DNA from: Aureispira sp. CCB-QB1
GTDB taxonomy: Bacteria > Bacteroidota > Bacteroidia > Chitinophagales > Saprospiraceae
Direction: 5' to 3'
Length of the DNA: 64,000 bases
Assembly: GCA_945870185.1 (NCBI GenBank)
Contig: CAMBRK010000010.1
Location: 22,761-86,760 of the forward strand
The notes under the pieces are model-generated. The model saw only the letters and a list, made by a program, of their open reading frames with translations. It had not been told where the DNA came from and searched no databases. This document shows, one piece after another, positions 27,422-36,464 of the stretch. Both the position numbers and the translations under genes were made by a program. How positions within the stretch are numbered: the stretch's first letter is position 1; the number at the start of each line of letters is the position of its first letter.

Positions 27422-28336
27422 TTAGAAAATAGAGTATTTTGTTTGCGTTGTAAACAATTCTAAAAATTTCATACCTTTTTCGGAATTGCCTTTCTCATTT
27501 AATCTTGGGCTCCAAGTCACAATACTGTATAATTTTGGATGAATTGCTAAGATGCCTCCACCTACACCGCTCTTACCTGGAAGGCCAACTTTAAATGTGA
27601 ATTCTCCAGACTCGTCATAAAATCCACATGTTTGCATGACAGCATTGATACGTTTTGTTTGACTACTTGTCAAAATAGTGGATTGATCAGTCGTTTTTTT
27701 GCCATCATTAGCAAGAAAAAGAAAAGACTTGGACAACTCCGAGCATGTCATTTCTATAGAACATAGATTAAAATATAAATCCAATACATCTTCAGGATGA
27801 TTGTGTATGTTGTGAAATGACTTTATAAAATTGCATAATGCAATATTTCTGAATCCGTTCAGTTTTTCTGACAACGCAATATTAGGTGAGTAATCAATAG
27901 ACTGATTATCGGAAATATGTCTTATGAAAGCGAGTAATTCGGATTTTACATCTTTAATTTGACTCAACAAGATGTCGCAAATCACTAAAGCTCCGCTGTT
28001 GATGAAAGGATTCCTAGGTTTTCCATGATCAGCTTCGAGTTGTAATAAAGAATTGAATGCTGTACCTGATGGTTCTACACCTACTCTTTCCCAAATTTTA
28101 TCACCTAAGGTTTTATAGCCTAATGCCAAAGAAAATACTTTAGCAATGCTTTGAATTGAAAATTTGATTTCTGCATCTCCAATAGAGTAGCTAGTATTAT
28201 CTATTAAGGTTAGTGCTACACCAAAACAATCTGGATTGACTTTTAGCAATTCTGGAATATAACTGGCTACATGTCCATTCGAAGGCTCAGCAAGGATTTG
28301 TTTAAATACAGTATCAATTACAAGGCCATAATTCAT
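27422..28336 (-). CDS. glsA: Glutaminase
   Basis: 304 aa serine-dependent beta-lactamase-fold enzyme that hydrolyses glutamine to glutamate and ammonia. The catalytic S63-I-A-K66 tetrad segment (FSIQSIAKVFSL), VGVEPSGTAFNSL, KPRNPFINSGALV and the C-terminal GLPGKSGVGGGILAI are all present. Normal family length. It lies in a - strand run from pyrE to hscA with gaps of 11-79 bases. Confidence 0.95.
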   Translation of the reverse strand: MNYGLVIDTVFKQILAEPSNGHVASYIPELLKVNPDCFGVALTLIDNTSYSIGDAEIKFSIQSIAKVFSLALGYKTLGDKIWERVGVEPSGTAFNSLLQLEADHGKPRNPFINSGALVICDILLSQIKDVKSELLAFIRHISDNQSIDYSPNIALSEKLNGFRNIALCNFIKSFHNIHNHPEDVLDLYFNLCSIEMTCSELSKSFLFLANDGKKTTDQSTILTSSQTKRINAVMQTCGFYDESGEFTFKVGLPGKSGVGGGILAIHPKLYSIVTWSPRLNEKGNSEKGMKFLELFTTQTKYSIF

Positions 28337-28383
28337 TATAGAAAATTAAAACTTAACTTTAATAACACTAAGTTTGCAAAATC

Positions 28384-29463
28384 TTAAAAGTATTTAAAAC
28401 TCTGACCTTCCTTAATACTTAAAAGGGAGTGATAAATCAAGGAAATGACATTTTCGATATCTTTTTCATGTGCCATCTCAACTGTAGTATGCATATATCT
28501 CAATGGCAACGATATCAACACCGAAGGAACACCGCCATTACTATAGGCAAATGCGTCAGTATCTGTTCCTGTGCTGCGACTAGCCGCTTGCCTCTGAAAC
28601 TCAATGTTATTGGCATCAGCTACGGATATGACTTGCTCCAGAAGCAAATTGTGCACAGCAGGTGCATAAGTGAGGCTAGGTCCATTTCCACATTTAATGT
28701 CACCTTGGATTTTATTATTGACCAAAGGGGTGTTACTGTCGTGAGTCACATCAGTAATGATAGCCACATGTGGTTTTAAAGTATTAGCGATCATCTCAGC
28801 ACCTCTTAGGCCTATTTCTTCTTGTACAGCATTGACTACATAAAGTGTAAATGGCAATGTCTTCTTATTCTCTTTAAGCATTCTAGCTACTTCAGCAATA
28901 CAAAAGCCTCCCATCCTATTGTCCAGTGCTCGACCACAATAATAGGTATCATTAATTTTTGTAAGCTCGTCTACAAAGGTGATGACACAACCCACATGGA
29001 TACCCATCTCGAGGACTTCAGCTTTGTCTTTGGCTCCTACATCCACAAATATATTCTCCATAGTAGGTGACATGTTTTCATCTTTTCCTTTGCGTGTGTG
29101 TATCGCAGGCCAACCAAATACGCCTTTGACGATCCCTTTTTTAGTGTGGATGTTGACCCTCATAGATGGAGCTATGATGTGGTCTGAACCACCGTTTCTG
29201 ATAACTTGAATAAATCCATTGTCAGAAATGTAGTTAACATACCATGAGATTTCGTCTGCATGAGCTTCGATCACTACCCGATATTCCTGTCCAGGATTGA
29301 TAACTCCATAAGCAGTGCCATAATTGTCAAGGTGCCATTCATCCACAAAAGGCTTGATATATTCTACCCATAATTTTTGTCCTGGTGATTCATAACCTGT
29401 TGGCGATGCGTTATTTAGGTATTCGTATAGAAATTTTTCGGATGTACTATTAATCGTGCTCAT
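28384..29463 (-). CDS. M42 family metallo-aminopeptidase
   Basis: 359 aa. Dinuclear zinc peptidase of the glutamyl aminopeptidase/FrvX family. Metal ligands and catalytic residues appear in VVIEAHADEISWYV (H, D), CGRALDNRMGGF (D), NAVQEEIGLRGA (E E), ITDVTHDSNTP (D) and VLISLPLRYMHTTVEMA (H). It would trim peptides to free amino acids in the cytoplasm. It sits between pyrE and glsA on the same strand; the glutaminase neighbour fits amino-acid recycling. Confidence 0.92.
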   Translation of the reverse strand: MSTINSTSEKFLYEYLNNASPTGYESPGQKLWVEYIKPFVDEWHLDNYGTAYGVINPGQEYRVVIEAHADEISWYVNYISDNGFIQVIRNGGSDHIIAPSMRVNIHTKKGIVKGVFGWPAIHTRKGKDENMSPTMENIFVDVGAKDKAEVLEMGIHVGCVITFVDELTKINDTYYCGRALDNRMGGFCIAEVARMLKENKKTLPFTLYVVNAVQEEIGLRGAEMIANTLKPHVAIITDVTHDSNTPLVNNKIQGDIKCGNGPSLTYAPAVHNLLLEQVISVADANNIEFQRQAASRSTGTDTDAFAYSNGGVPSVLISLPLRYMHTTVEMAHEKDIENVISLIYHSLLSIKEGQSFKYF

Positions 29464-29499
29464 GTATTAATATGATCGGTTTTTAATGATTTATATTGT

Positions 29500-30135
29500 T
29501 TAAAAATTGTTTTGATACCAATTTTGTGGATCACTGTTCCAATTAGAAAGCGTTACAGATTCTGCATCTGTTATATATGCTGTGTCTCTTGCTTCTTGGA
29601 TTAGTGCGGAATAATTGGACAAAGAACGATATTTACAACTAACATTTCCAAAATTTTCTTTAGCTTTTTCAAATCCGTAATCAAAAATGGCGATTACCCC
29701 TAATATTTCATGACCCTCAGCACGGAGGATTTCCACTACTTCTATAGAACTGCCACCTGTAGAAATTAAGTCTTCCACCACTAGAATTTTGGACTTCGGT
29801 TGGATTTCACCTTCTATTTGATTTTGTCTGCCGTGTCCTTTAGGCGAAGAACGAACATAACAAAATGGTTTATGGAGTGCATCAGCTAGCAAAGCACCAT
29901 GTGCAATACCTGCTGTAGCCACACCTGCTATCATATCCATATCTCCAAAAGATAAAGATAAATCTGCCAACGATTTTTTTATTAAATCTCTAACCATTGG
30001 ATATGAGAGTGTTACGCGATTATCGCAATAAATTGGAGACCTTATTCCAGAAGCCCAAGTAAAAGGATTTTGTGGGCTTAATTTAATTGCTTTAATTTGC
30101 AGTAGATTTTGAGCGATTATATTTTCAATATTCAT
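29500..30135 (-). CDS. pyrE: Orotate phosphoribosyltransferase
   Basis: 211 aa. Converts orotate and PRPP to orotidine monophosphate in pyrimidine synthesis. The PRPP-binding loop is KSILVVEDLISTGGSSIEVV; the N-terminal FTWASGIRSPIYCDNR and YVRSSPKGHGRQNQIEG (catalytic loop) also match. It heads the - strand set and is divergent from the NUDIX gene, with only 13 bases between the two start codons. Confidence 0.95.
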   Translation of the reverse strand: MNIENIIAQNLLQIKAIKLSPQNPFTWASGIRSPIYCDNRVTLSYPMVRDLIKKSLADLSLSFGDMDMIAGVATAGIAHGALLADALHKPFCYVRSSPKGHGRQNQIEGEIQPKSKILVVEDLISTGGSSIEVVEILRAEGHEILGVIAIFDYGFEKAKENFGNVSCKYRSLSNYSALIQEARDTAYITDAESVTLSNWNSDPQNWYQNNF

Positions 30136-30148
30136 TTTTAATGATTTA

Positions 30149-30823
30149 ATGCAGAAACCGCAAATTTATAAAATTTATATTAATGAAGTAGAAGTTATAC
30201 TAAAACCTTCTGCAAATGTGACTTTAGAAGATACGGTATCTTCTGGAAGTTTGGTCGTAAAATACACGGGCAATAAAAAACATCTTCTTGATTATATATC
30301 TATCTTAGAGAAATCTATAAAGTCAGAAAAGCTCATCATACATTTTGAAGATTTTATCAAGCTCAAGACGGATTTTAAATCTCACTTTACTGAAATTGAA
30401 GCAGGTGGCGGTCTTGTCCAAAATGAAAAGAATGAATATCTTTTTATTTATAGAAGAGGTTCTTGGGATTTACCCAAAGGGAAAATTGAATCTAATGAAA
30501 CCAAAAGGGAAGCTACTTTACGGGAAATAACAGAAGAGACTGGCGTAAAAAAAATGACCATTATTCACAAACTTTTAGTAACCCGACATACTTATCGAAG
30601 TAATGTAGGTAGAAGGATAATTAAAAAATCGCATTGGTATCTCATCGATGCTAAAAAACAAGCTTTGACTCCACAGTTAGATGAAGATATAGAAAGGGTA
30701 GAGTGGATGACTTTAGAAAGATTTTTTAGTAAAAAAAGACAAGTATATCCCAATATATTGGAAGTGATTCATACCCAAGATACTAAAGAATTGATAAGTA
30801 AGGTTCAAATCAAAATTGATTAA
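30149..30823 (+). CDS. NUDIX hydrolase
   Basis: 224 aa. The Nudix box reads GKIESNETKREATLREITEETGV (G-x5-E-x7-REx2EE-x-G pattern), preceded by YRRGSWDLPKG. The N-terminal about 90 residues form a separate domain common in Bacteroidota NUDIX proteins. Likely a pyrophosphohydrolase of a nucleoside diphosphate derivative; the substrate is unknown. The ATG is 13 bases from the divergent pyrE start. mtgA begins one base after its stop. Confidence 0.9.
   Translation: MQKPQIYKIYINEVEVILKPSANVTLEDTVSSGSLVVKYTGNKKHLLDYISILEKSIKSEKLIIHFEDFIKLKTDFKSHFTEIEAGGGLVQNEKNEYLFIYRRGSWDLPKGKIESNETKREATLREITEETGVKKMTIIHKLLVTRHTYRSNVGRRIIKKSHWYLIDAKKQALTPQLDEDIERVEWMTLERFFSKKRQVYPNILEVIHTQDTKELISKVQIKID
30161..30168 (-). 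promoter_or_regulatory. Possible pyrE -7 box TAAATTTG inside the NUDIX gene
   Basis: - strand TAAATTTG lies 25 bases before the pyrE ATG, within codons 5-7 of the divergent NUDIX gene. If used, the two transcripts overlap at their 5' ends. No -33 TTG seen. Confidence 0.35.
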
Positions 30824-30824
30824 A

Positions 30825-31580
30825 ATGCTCAACAAAGTAACTTCTTGGTTTAAGACATATTATAAAGATGTGGCAGTTGTCTTGATTACTTTTTCAGTGG
30901 CTTGGGTGCTGATTTACAAATTTTTTAATCCACCACTTACTTTGACCATGCTCACTAGGTTGACCATTGACCAGGGAAGCCTAGAATACGGTTTTGTCAA
31001 TACCAATCAAATATCTCCCCTTATTAAGGTATGTGCCATGGCATCAGAAGACCAAAATCTTCCCTTTCATTCGGGTATGGATTTTGAAGCTATCCAAAAA
31101 GCAATCCATGTCAATAAAAAGGGTAAAAAAGTATTTGGTGCTAGCACGATAACCCAGCAAGTAGCCAAAAATGTTTTTTTATTTCCACAACGATCTTATA
31201 TTCGCAAAGTATTGGAGTTATATTTTACCCTATGGATAGAAACACTTTGGTCAAAAGATAAAATTTTGGAAATGTACTTGAATGTAGCCGAAATGGGTAC
31301 TTTGGTTTTCGGAGTAGAAGCAGCGGCTCAAAAGTATTATTCAAAGCCGGCAACAAAACTCAATTTAAGGGAATCTGCTTCTATTATCGCTATTCTTCCC
31401 AATCCAAGAAACTATAAGATTAAAAATCCAGGAAGCTATGTCGCATCCAGACAATCTGAGATACAAAGTCTATTTAGATCGTTGGATGGAAATTTTTATC
31501 TGCGTGAATTGTACGTAAAGTCAGAAAACTCATTGTACGATTTTAGCAAATACAAAAAAAATAGGAATGTTCGGGAGTGA
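30825..31580 (+). CDS. mtgA: Monofunctional peptidoglycan transglycosylase
   Basis: 251 aa from the ATG at 30825; an in-frame TTG at 30816 would overlap the NUDIX gene and is less likely. One N-terminal membrane anchor (residues 15-33), then a GT51 domain: AMASEDQNLPFHSGMD (catalytic Glu75), GASTITQQVAKNVFL, RKVLELYFTLWIE and KILEMYLNVAEMG. It polymerises lipid II into glycan strands. It is converging with the next - strand gene; the two stops are 2 bases apart. Confidence 0.94.
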   Translation: MLNKVTSWFKTYYKDVAVVLITFSVAWVLIYKFFNPPLTLTMLTRLTIDQGSLEYGFVNTNQISPLIKVCAMASEDQNLPFHSGMDFEAIQKAIHVNKKGKKVFGASTITQQVAKNVFLFPQRSYIRKVLELYFTLWIETLWSKDKILEMYLNVAEMGTLVFGVEAAAQKYYSKPATKLNLRESASIIAILPNPRNYKIKNPGSYVASRQSEIQSLFRSLDGNFYLRELYVKSENSLYDFSKYKKNRNVRE

Positions 31581-31582
31581 TC

Positions 31583-32038
31583 CTATTTGATAGAGATTAT
31601 TTCAACATCTTCAAGACTGTACATCCAATCATCCACATCATTTCCATTGAGTATAAATTTGCCTGTTATCAAGGCATTAGCATCCATTTTGAGCTTTCCA
31701 GGGTCACCCTTGAACTTTAATCCCATTACTGTTTCTGGGCCAGCTTTACCACAAAAAAAACAAGCTGCGTAAGTATTCTTACTTAAGGCCCAAGTAGTTT
31801 TATCCACAGGAACTAAATACCCTCTGATGATTATTTGCTTATGAGCAAGTTTTTTTATACCTTTGGAAAAAGTCGGCAGATATACTGTACCGTAGACTTC
31901 GTGTGGAGCTTCTTTATATTCCAAGCCATTGAGAATTTGCCAAGTGACAGTATCCTTTTTTATATTGTAAGGTAAATCACTTGCGCTCAAAGACGTAAAT
32001 AAGAGATGGAATAAAAATAGACTATAAAAATATTTCAT
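31583..32038 (-). CDS. Secreted protein, DUF3299-like
   Basis: 151 aa with a signal peptide (residues 1-19). The mature domain has VYGTVYLPTFSKGIKKLAHKQIIIRGYLVPVD, then a CFFCGKAGPETVMGL motif, then ITGKFILNGND, an OB-like pattern seen in secreted DUF3299 proteins of unknown role, possibly metal-linked through the CxxC. It is convergent with mtgA. Confidence 0.7.
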   Translation of the reverse strand: MKYFYSLFLFHLLFTSLSASDLPYNIKKDTVTWQILNGLEYKEAPHEVYGTVYLPTFSKGIKKLAHKQIIIRGYLVPVDKTTWALSKNTYAACFFCGKAGPETVMGLKFKGDPGKLKMDANALITGKFILNGNDVDDWMYSLEDVEIISIK

Positions 32039-32122
32039 ACTTGAAAATAATATATTGTTTATACGAAAATACTAGGGCTTTTGTTTCATCTTGAAAGTTA
32101 AATATTGACTAAAATTTCAATA

Positions 32123-32617
32123 CTATTCTACAATAACTTTAAGATCTAGCCCAGATGAAATGTCTGCTTTGATATTGTCTTGAATTGTAGTGGCCAAAGT
32201 TAATCCAACATAATCTACTTTGACAGGAAAGGTTTTATGTTTTCTGTCTACTAACACAGCAACTTCAATTTTGTGGGGAATGACATTCATCAAAGACTTT
32301 AGGGCGTAAAAAATAGTTCTACCTGTATTCGCTACATCATCTACGATAATAACAGACTTATTTTCTAAAACTTCTGGAGCAATGTCAATTTCAGGGAGAT
32401 ATTCCAAAGGGTTTGCAGGATTCAATCGAATTTTTACTAAGATAATTCTTTTTTGGCTTATTTTTAATAACTCGCTAAATATCAAGTCAGCTAATCTTGC
32501 CCCATTTTTATTAATTCCAATTAAATAAATATCTTTTTCTTCCAGATTATTTTCCAAAATTTCACAAGCTAACCTACTTATCTTGTGGGATATTTGATAA
32601 TGATTTAATACCTGCAT
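32123..32617 (-). CDS. Phosphoribosyltransferase (PyrR-like)
   Basis: 164 aa type I PRTase. The PRPP loop is SVIIVDDVANTGRT and the hood contains GINKNGARLADLI. Resembles PyrR/hypoxanthine-type PRTases. Whether it regulates pyrimidine genes or salvages a base cannot be decided from sequence; the pyrE gene is 2 kb away but not linked in an operon. Confidence 0.82.
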   Translation of the reverse strand: MQVLNHYQISHKISRLACEILENNLEEKDIYLIGINKNGARLADLIFSELLKISQKRIILVKIRLNPANPLEYLPEIDIAPEVLENKSVIIVDDVANTGRTIFYALKSLMNVIPHKIEVAVLVDRKHKTFPVKVDYVGLTLATTIQDNIKADISSGLDLKVIVE

Positions 32618-32800
32618 TAAAAATTTAATTTAAATTGTAAAAGTAATTAAAACTTCATTAATACATTACTACTTACAGATTTTAGTCAGAAAATATTAAG
32701 AACTAAACTAATGAGCATAAAAACATACATATTTTAGTTGTATTTCAGTAGCAATTATTTTTTTAAAGGTAAAAAAACTATGATGAAAATTTAAAATCAA

Positions 32801-32832
32801 AAAAAAAGGCTTCGAATCAATCCAAGCCTTTT
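32801..32832. terminator. Bidirectional-looking terminator after the PorG-like gene
   Basis: AAAGGCTT (32805-32812) pairs with AAGCCTTT (32824-32831), with an A-run on the left giving a T-run for the - strand transcript. It follows the stop at 32853. Confidence 0.75.
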
Positions 32833-32852
32833 CTCTTATATCATTATGCATA

Positions 32853-33605
32853 TTAGAATTCTTTGATTGTATTTCCTTTTTTATTACCAAACTTATAACA
32901 AATTACTACTCCACCGATGCCATAATAATCATTGTATTCAGAACTAGCTGCGTTTGTTACACCATCAATATAGTCATTGGCACCTACTCTTAAGGCAGCT
33001 TCTGCTTTTATAGAGTAATTTTCATTAATGTCATATTTTACTCCAAATCCAATTGGGAATACTATTGATGATTTCTCTACTTCAGCTTTATCTTTTGCTA
33101 TTCTTGCTTTCAGAACATCAGCTTGTTTGTTTTCGTTGAAGTTGACCTTAGGATTTCCAAAAACCATTCCTGCGGCTCCATATATATAAGGAGATAATTT
33201 ATAATTTTTGTGTGCTAATGGAGCATATTCAAGTCTCAAACTAAGTTCATTCAGATTATTGGTGAATGAAAATCCACGCTCACGTCTACCCGTCCCAGTA
33301 TCAGCAAATTTATCATCTCCGAAAACTTGTCCGAATCTGTAGCTGATACCACCATTTAAATTTTGGCTCAAATGATAATTAAAGTTAATACCAAAAGCTA
33401 TTCCGGAAGATGTAAAAAGGTTTGTTTCTTCTTCACTGAAATTGATCATATCGCCTTCATATGATGCCATACCTATTAAAATTCCAAAGTCATACGGCTT
33501 TTGATTCATGGATATTTGGATATCATTCAAATCGTCTTGACTGAATAAATTCAAGCCCATACTTGTGAAAAAGAGAGAAAAAATTAAAAGTTTACTTGTT
33601 TTCAT
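32853..33605 (-). CDS. Outer-membrane beta-barrel protein, PorG/DUF6089-like
   Basis: 250 aa with a signal peptide (to about residue 22). The mature start KPYDFGILIGMASYEGDMIN resembles PorG/DUF6089 proteins of the T9SS, followed by beta-strands (GINFNYHLSQNLNGGISYRFG, NELSLRLEYAPLA, YIYGAAGMVFG) and an aromatic-rich C-terminus. In Bacteroidota such proteins are part of, or related to, the T9SS outer-membrane complex. Membership of the secretion machine is inference. It ends in a good terminator. Confidence 0.78.
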   Translation of the reverse strand: MKTSKLLIFSLFFTSMGLNLFSQDDLNDIQISMNQKPYDFGILIGMASYEGDMINFSEEETNLFTSSGIAFGINFNYHLSQNLNGGISYRFGQVFGDDKFADTGTGRRERGFSFTNNLNELSLRLEYAPLAHKNYKLSPYIYGAAGMVFGNPKVNFNENKQADVLKARIAKDKAEVEKSSIVFPIGFGVKYDINENYSIKAEAALRVGANDYIDGVTNAASSEYNDYYGIGGVVICYKFGNKKGNTIKEF

Positions 33606-33630
33606 GATGTAAATTTTGGTTTATAAAATA

Positions 33631-33638
33631 CAAATGTA
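33631..33638 (-). promoter_or_regulatory. Bacteroidota -7 box TACATTTG for the PorG-like gene
   Basis: - strand TACATTTG lies 25 bases before the ATG at 33605. Confidence 0.4.
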
Positions 33639-33740
33639 ATACTATAATTACAAATCATATAGATTAAGTATTAAAAAATTATTAATTTTATACGTAAATA
33701 TTTAATATCTAATATTTAATATAATTCTATGTTTTTTATC

Positions 33741-34457
33741 TTAAATGTGTCTTAGAAAACGAGATTTCAGTGCTTCATCTTCAAAACTACCTGAGTAATA
33801 TGATGTGATAGTACTACTACTATTATCTTTGATGCCCCTTGAAGATACGCATAAATGAACAGCATCAATTACTACTGCGACATGTTCAGACTGAACTGCT
33901 GATTTTATTTCTTCTGCTATTTGGATGGTTAGCCTTTCTTGTACTTGGGGTCTCAGTGCATAATGTTGTACTATTCTATTTAGTTTAGACAATCCAATAA
34001 CTTTTCCAGTGGATATGTAAGCTATGTGTGCCTTACCAATTATAGGAACAAAATGATGTTCACAATTGGAATAAAATGTAATGTCCTTTTCAATGAGCAT
34101 TTCATTATATTTATACTTATTATCAAATAACTTGATATCTGGTTTATTTGCAGGATTTAACCCACTGAATATTTCTTTGACATACATTTTGGCAACCCTA
34201 TGAGGTGTACCGCTGAGACTATCGTCTGCTCTATCTAGGCCTAAAATATCCATTATTTGCCCAAAGTGATGTGAAATTTTATGTATTTTTTCGTCATCTG
34301 TTAAAACAAAAGCATCAGGAAGCATAGGTGTTTCGATACTTGTCATGATGTGGTCATCTCCGTCTGCATCAAATCTTTGTGTTGCATGTTGTATCAACTT
34401 GTTATCATCCAATATATCTGACTTCAATTTTAAGGGTCTAAGTGTTTTCTGATTCAT
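33741..34457 (-). CDS. folE: GTP cyclohydrolase I (second, longer copy)
   Basis: 238 aa, about 40 residues longer at the N-terminus than the copy at 10900. The core is intact: FYSNCEHHFVPIIGKAHIAYISTGKVIGLSKLNRIVQHYALRPQVQERLT, with a second zinc Cys in AVHLCVSSRG. The N-terminal extension is charged and poorly conserved. It stands alone, so is probably the housekeeping folate enzyme or a differently regulated paralogue of the queD-linked folE. Confidence 0.92.
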   Translation of the reverse strand: MNQKTLRPLKLKSDILDDNKLIQHATQRFDADGDDHIMTSIETPMLPDAFVLTDDEKIHKISHHFGQIMDILGLDRADDSLSGTPHRVAKMYVKEIFSGLNPANKPDIKLFDNKYKYNEMLIEKDITFYSNCEHHFVPIIGKAHIAYISTGKVIGLSKLNRIVQHYALRPQVQERLTIQIAEEIKSAVQSEHVAVVIDAVHLCVSSRGIKDNSSSTITSYYSGSFEDEALKSRFLRHI

Positions 34458-34605
34458 TTTAATTTCAATTTAAGTTGATTAAACGTAGTTTTTTTAATAT
34501 TGTTTAATTTAATTAGCATAAAAGTTAAACAATATGAGTTGGTCTAGTGATTTGTATCAATCTTTACAGTGAGATAAGTCATCACAAATACCATTTGCAA
34601 GTATT

Positions 34606-34613
34606 TATCTTTG
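34606..34613 (+). promoter_or_regulatory. Bacteroidota -7 box TATCTTTG for the Usp-Usp-ALDH group
   Basis: TATCTTTG lies 28 bases before the first universal stress protein ATG. No well-spaced -33 TTG. Confidence 0.5.
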
Positions 34614-34641
34614 TCACATTACAATAAAAATCATTTTTAAT

Positions 34642-35493
34642 ATGAGTACCATGAAAATTTTAGTTCCTTTTGATTTTACAAAAGTTTCCAAGTCAGCTCT
34701 AGATTATGCTTTAAATTTAGCCAATTATATTAATGCCAACATCCATCTAATGTATGTATTGAATGGTTCTTTTTCAACATCAGACAGCATGTTTTTGGAT
34801 ACTATTGAGGATGTTTATGATCATGCAAAAACCAGATTAGAAGAGTATTTAGAAACTGAAATAAAAAAATTGTCGAATTTTGATAATGTATCATTACATC
34901 CTATAGTGAGATATGGTGTACCTGGTTTTACTTTAGCCGATTACGCTAATGATAATCAATTTGATTTTGTGGTATCTGGTATGAGAGATCAACACAATGT
35001 GATTGAGCGATTTTTGGGTACCACATCTACAATACTGACCAAGTTGGCTTCGTGCCCTGTGATATTGATCCATGAGAATACACCTTGGATGTATCCTAAA
35101 AAGACTATTTTTACGATCGACGATACGGCAGACTTTGATGAATCGATTCAGAAATACATACAATTTAATACATATTTCAATGCTTCCACTGATTTTATTC
35201 ATGTTAGGAATGATAAAGCTGACGACGCACTCTTTTCTAAAGACGCAGTCATAAAGGAATTGTTCTTAAAAAAACACCCAAAATTTACATTTGATATCAA
35301 AACCATATATGGAGGAGATATTGTACAGTCCATAGTTGATTATTCCATTTTTGAAAAAGCAGATATGTTGGTCATGGTACATAGAAAACGAAGCTTATTG
35401 GATGTGTTTTTTAATAGATCATTAAGTATTAAAACTGCAGAAGGGCTACATTTGCCGGTTATGGTTTTAGAAGAAAATTTTGTAAAAAAGTAG
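34642..35493 (+). CDS. Universal stress protein (UspA family), first copy
   Basis: 283 aa with two UspA folds in tandem. The first begins MKILVPFDFTKVSKSALDYALNLA and ends with a degenerate ATP-binding segment (GMRDQHNVIERFLGTTS); the second ends with MVHRKRSLLDVFFNRS and HLPVMVLEE. Likely a stress or energy-limitation protein. The nucleotide motif is less canonical than in the next gene. The neighbour is a second two-domain Usp, then an aldehyde dehydrogenase. Confidence 0.85.
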   Translation: MSTMKILVPFDFTKVSKSALDYALNLANYINANIHLMYVLNGSFSTSDSMFLDTIEDVYDHAKTRLEEYLETEIKKLSNFDNVSLHPIVRYGVPGFTLADYANDNQFDFVVSGMRDQHNVIERFLGTTSTILTKLASCPVILIHENTPWMYPKKTIFTIDDTADFDESIQKYIQFNTYFNASTDFIHVRNDKADDALFSKDAVIKELFLKKHPKFTFDIKTIYGGDIVQSIVDYSIFEKADMLVMVHRKRSLLDVFFNRSLSIKTAEGLHLPVMVLEENFVKK

Positions 35494-35647
35494 AATTAAA
35501 ACTCTACTCATCCTTTTAAAAAAACGATAAAAGTAAATTTATTTAAAAAAAATAATATCAAAAGAATAAATCCTTCCGAAAATATGCTGAAATTTGACCC
35601 AAATTAATTTTTAGTATAAAACGATCTCAATTTATAAATTTTTAAAC

Positions 35648-36454
35648 ATGTTAAAGATACTTTGTCCTACTGACTTTTCTCCAAATTCAGAATTTGCCGT
35701 AGAGTATGCCATAAATCTTGCTAATGATCTCAAAGCTGAAATTTGTTTTGTCACATCCTATAAAGTACCACACACTACAGGGGCTCTAAGGAATCTCAAT
35801 GAAAAAATTCATGAAGCTTTATGGGAAGATATAAATTATTTTGTTGATAAATTCAGAACCTTAATAACCACAGGAATCGAGCCTAAGCTTGCAGTTGTGG
35901 AAGGGAACACGACAGTTTCTATTTTAAATTATGCTGAAAATCATCATACAGATTTGATTGTGATGGGAACAAAAGGTAGCTCTGGAGTAGCAAAAATCCT
36001 TATGGGAAGTATTACCAAAAAGTTTTTTGAGACTAGTAATATTCCTGTTTTAGCAATACCCGAGTCACTGAAATATCAAGTGACACGCAATACGATTCTC
36101 CTTAGTTTGGATGCTTATGGTATTAACAATGAAAAATCTATTTCTTTACTCAGAGAGTTAAAGACAGTACCTGATGCTCAGATTGATGTTTTTCATGTGG
36201 TTACTCCTGATGAAAAAATATATTTATCAGATAATACTGGTAAAATTGCTGATTTCATTAGAAATATTGTTGTGGTAGAAGGAGATGATATTGTGTATGA
36301 AATAAAAAAATATGTAGAAGATAACGAAATAGGTATACTTGTCATGGTGGGAAGAAAGCACAGTTTTCTGGAGAGGTTATTTAAAGATACAAATACATCT
36401 GCGGAATTATTTACTACAAATGTACCAATATTAAAATTACCTGAATTAGAGTAA
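35648..36454 (+). CDS. Universal stress protein (UspA family), second copy
   Basis: 268 aa with two Usp domains. The first carries a full ATP-binding motif, MGTKGSSGVAKILMGSITKKF (G-x2-G-x9-G-S). The second retains the fold with MVGRKHSFLERLF. Similar layout to the upstream gene suggests an old duplication. The aldehyde dehydrogenase starts 10 bases after its stop. Confidence 0.88.
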   Translation: MLKILCPTDFSPNSEFAVEYAINLANDLKAEICFVTSYKVPHTTGALRNLNEKIHEALWEDINYFVDKFRTLITTGIEPKLAVVEGNTTVSILNYAENHHTDLIVMGTKGSSGVAKILMGSITKKFFETSNIPVLAIPESLKYQVTRNTILLSLDAYGINNEKSISLLRELKTVPDAQIDVFHVVTPDEKIYLSDNTGKIADFIRNIVVVEGDDIVYEIKKYVEDNEIGILVMVGRKHSFLERLFKDTNTSAELFTTNVPILKLPELE

Positions 36455-36464
36455 ATAAAATAAG

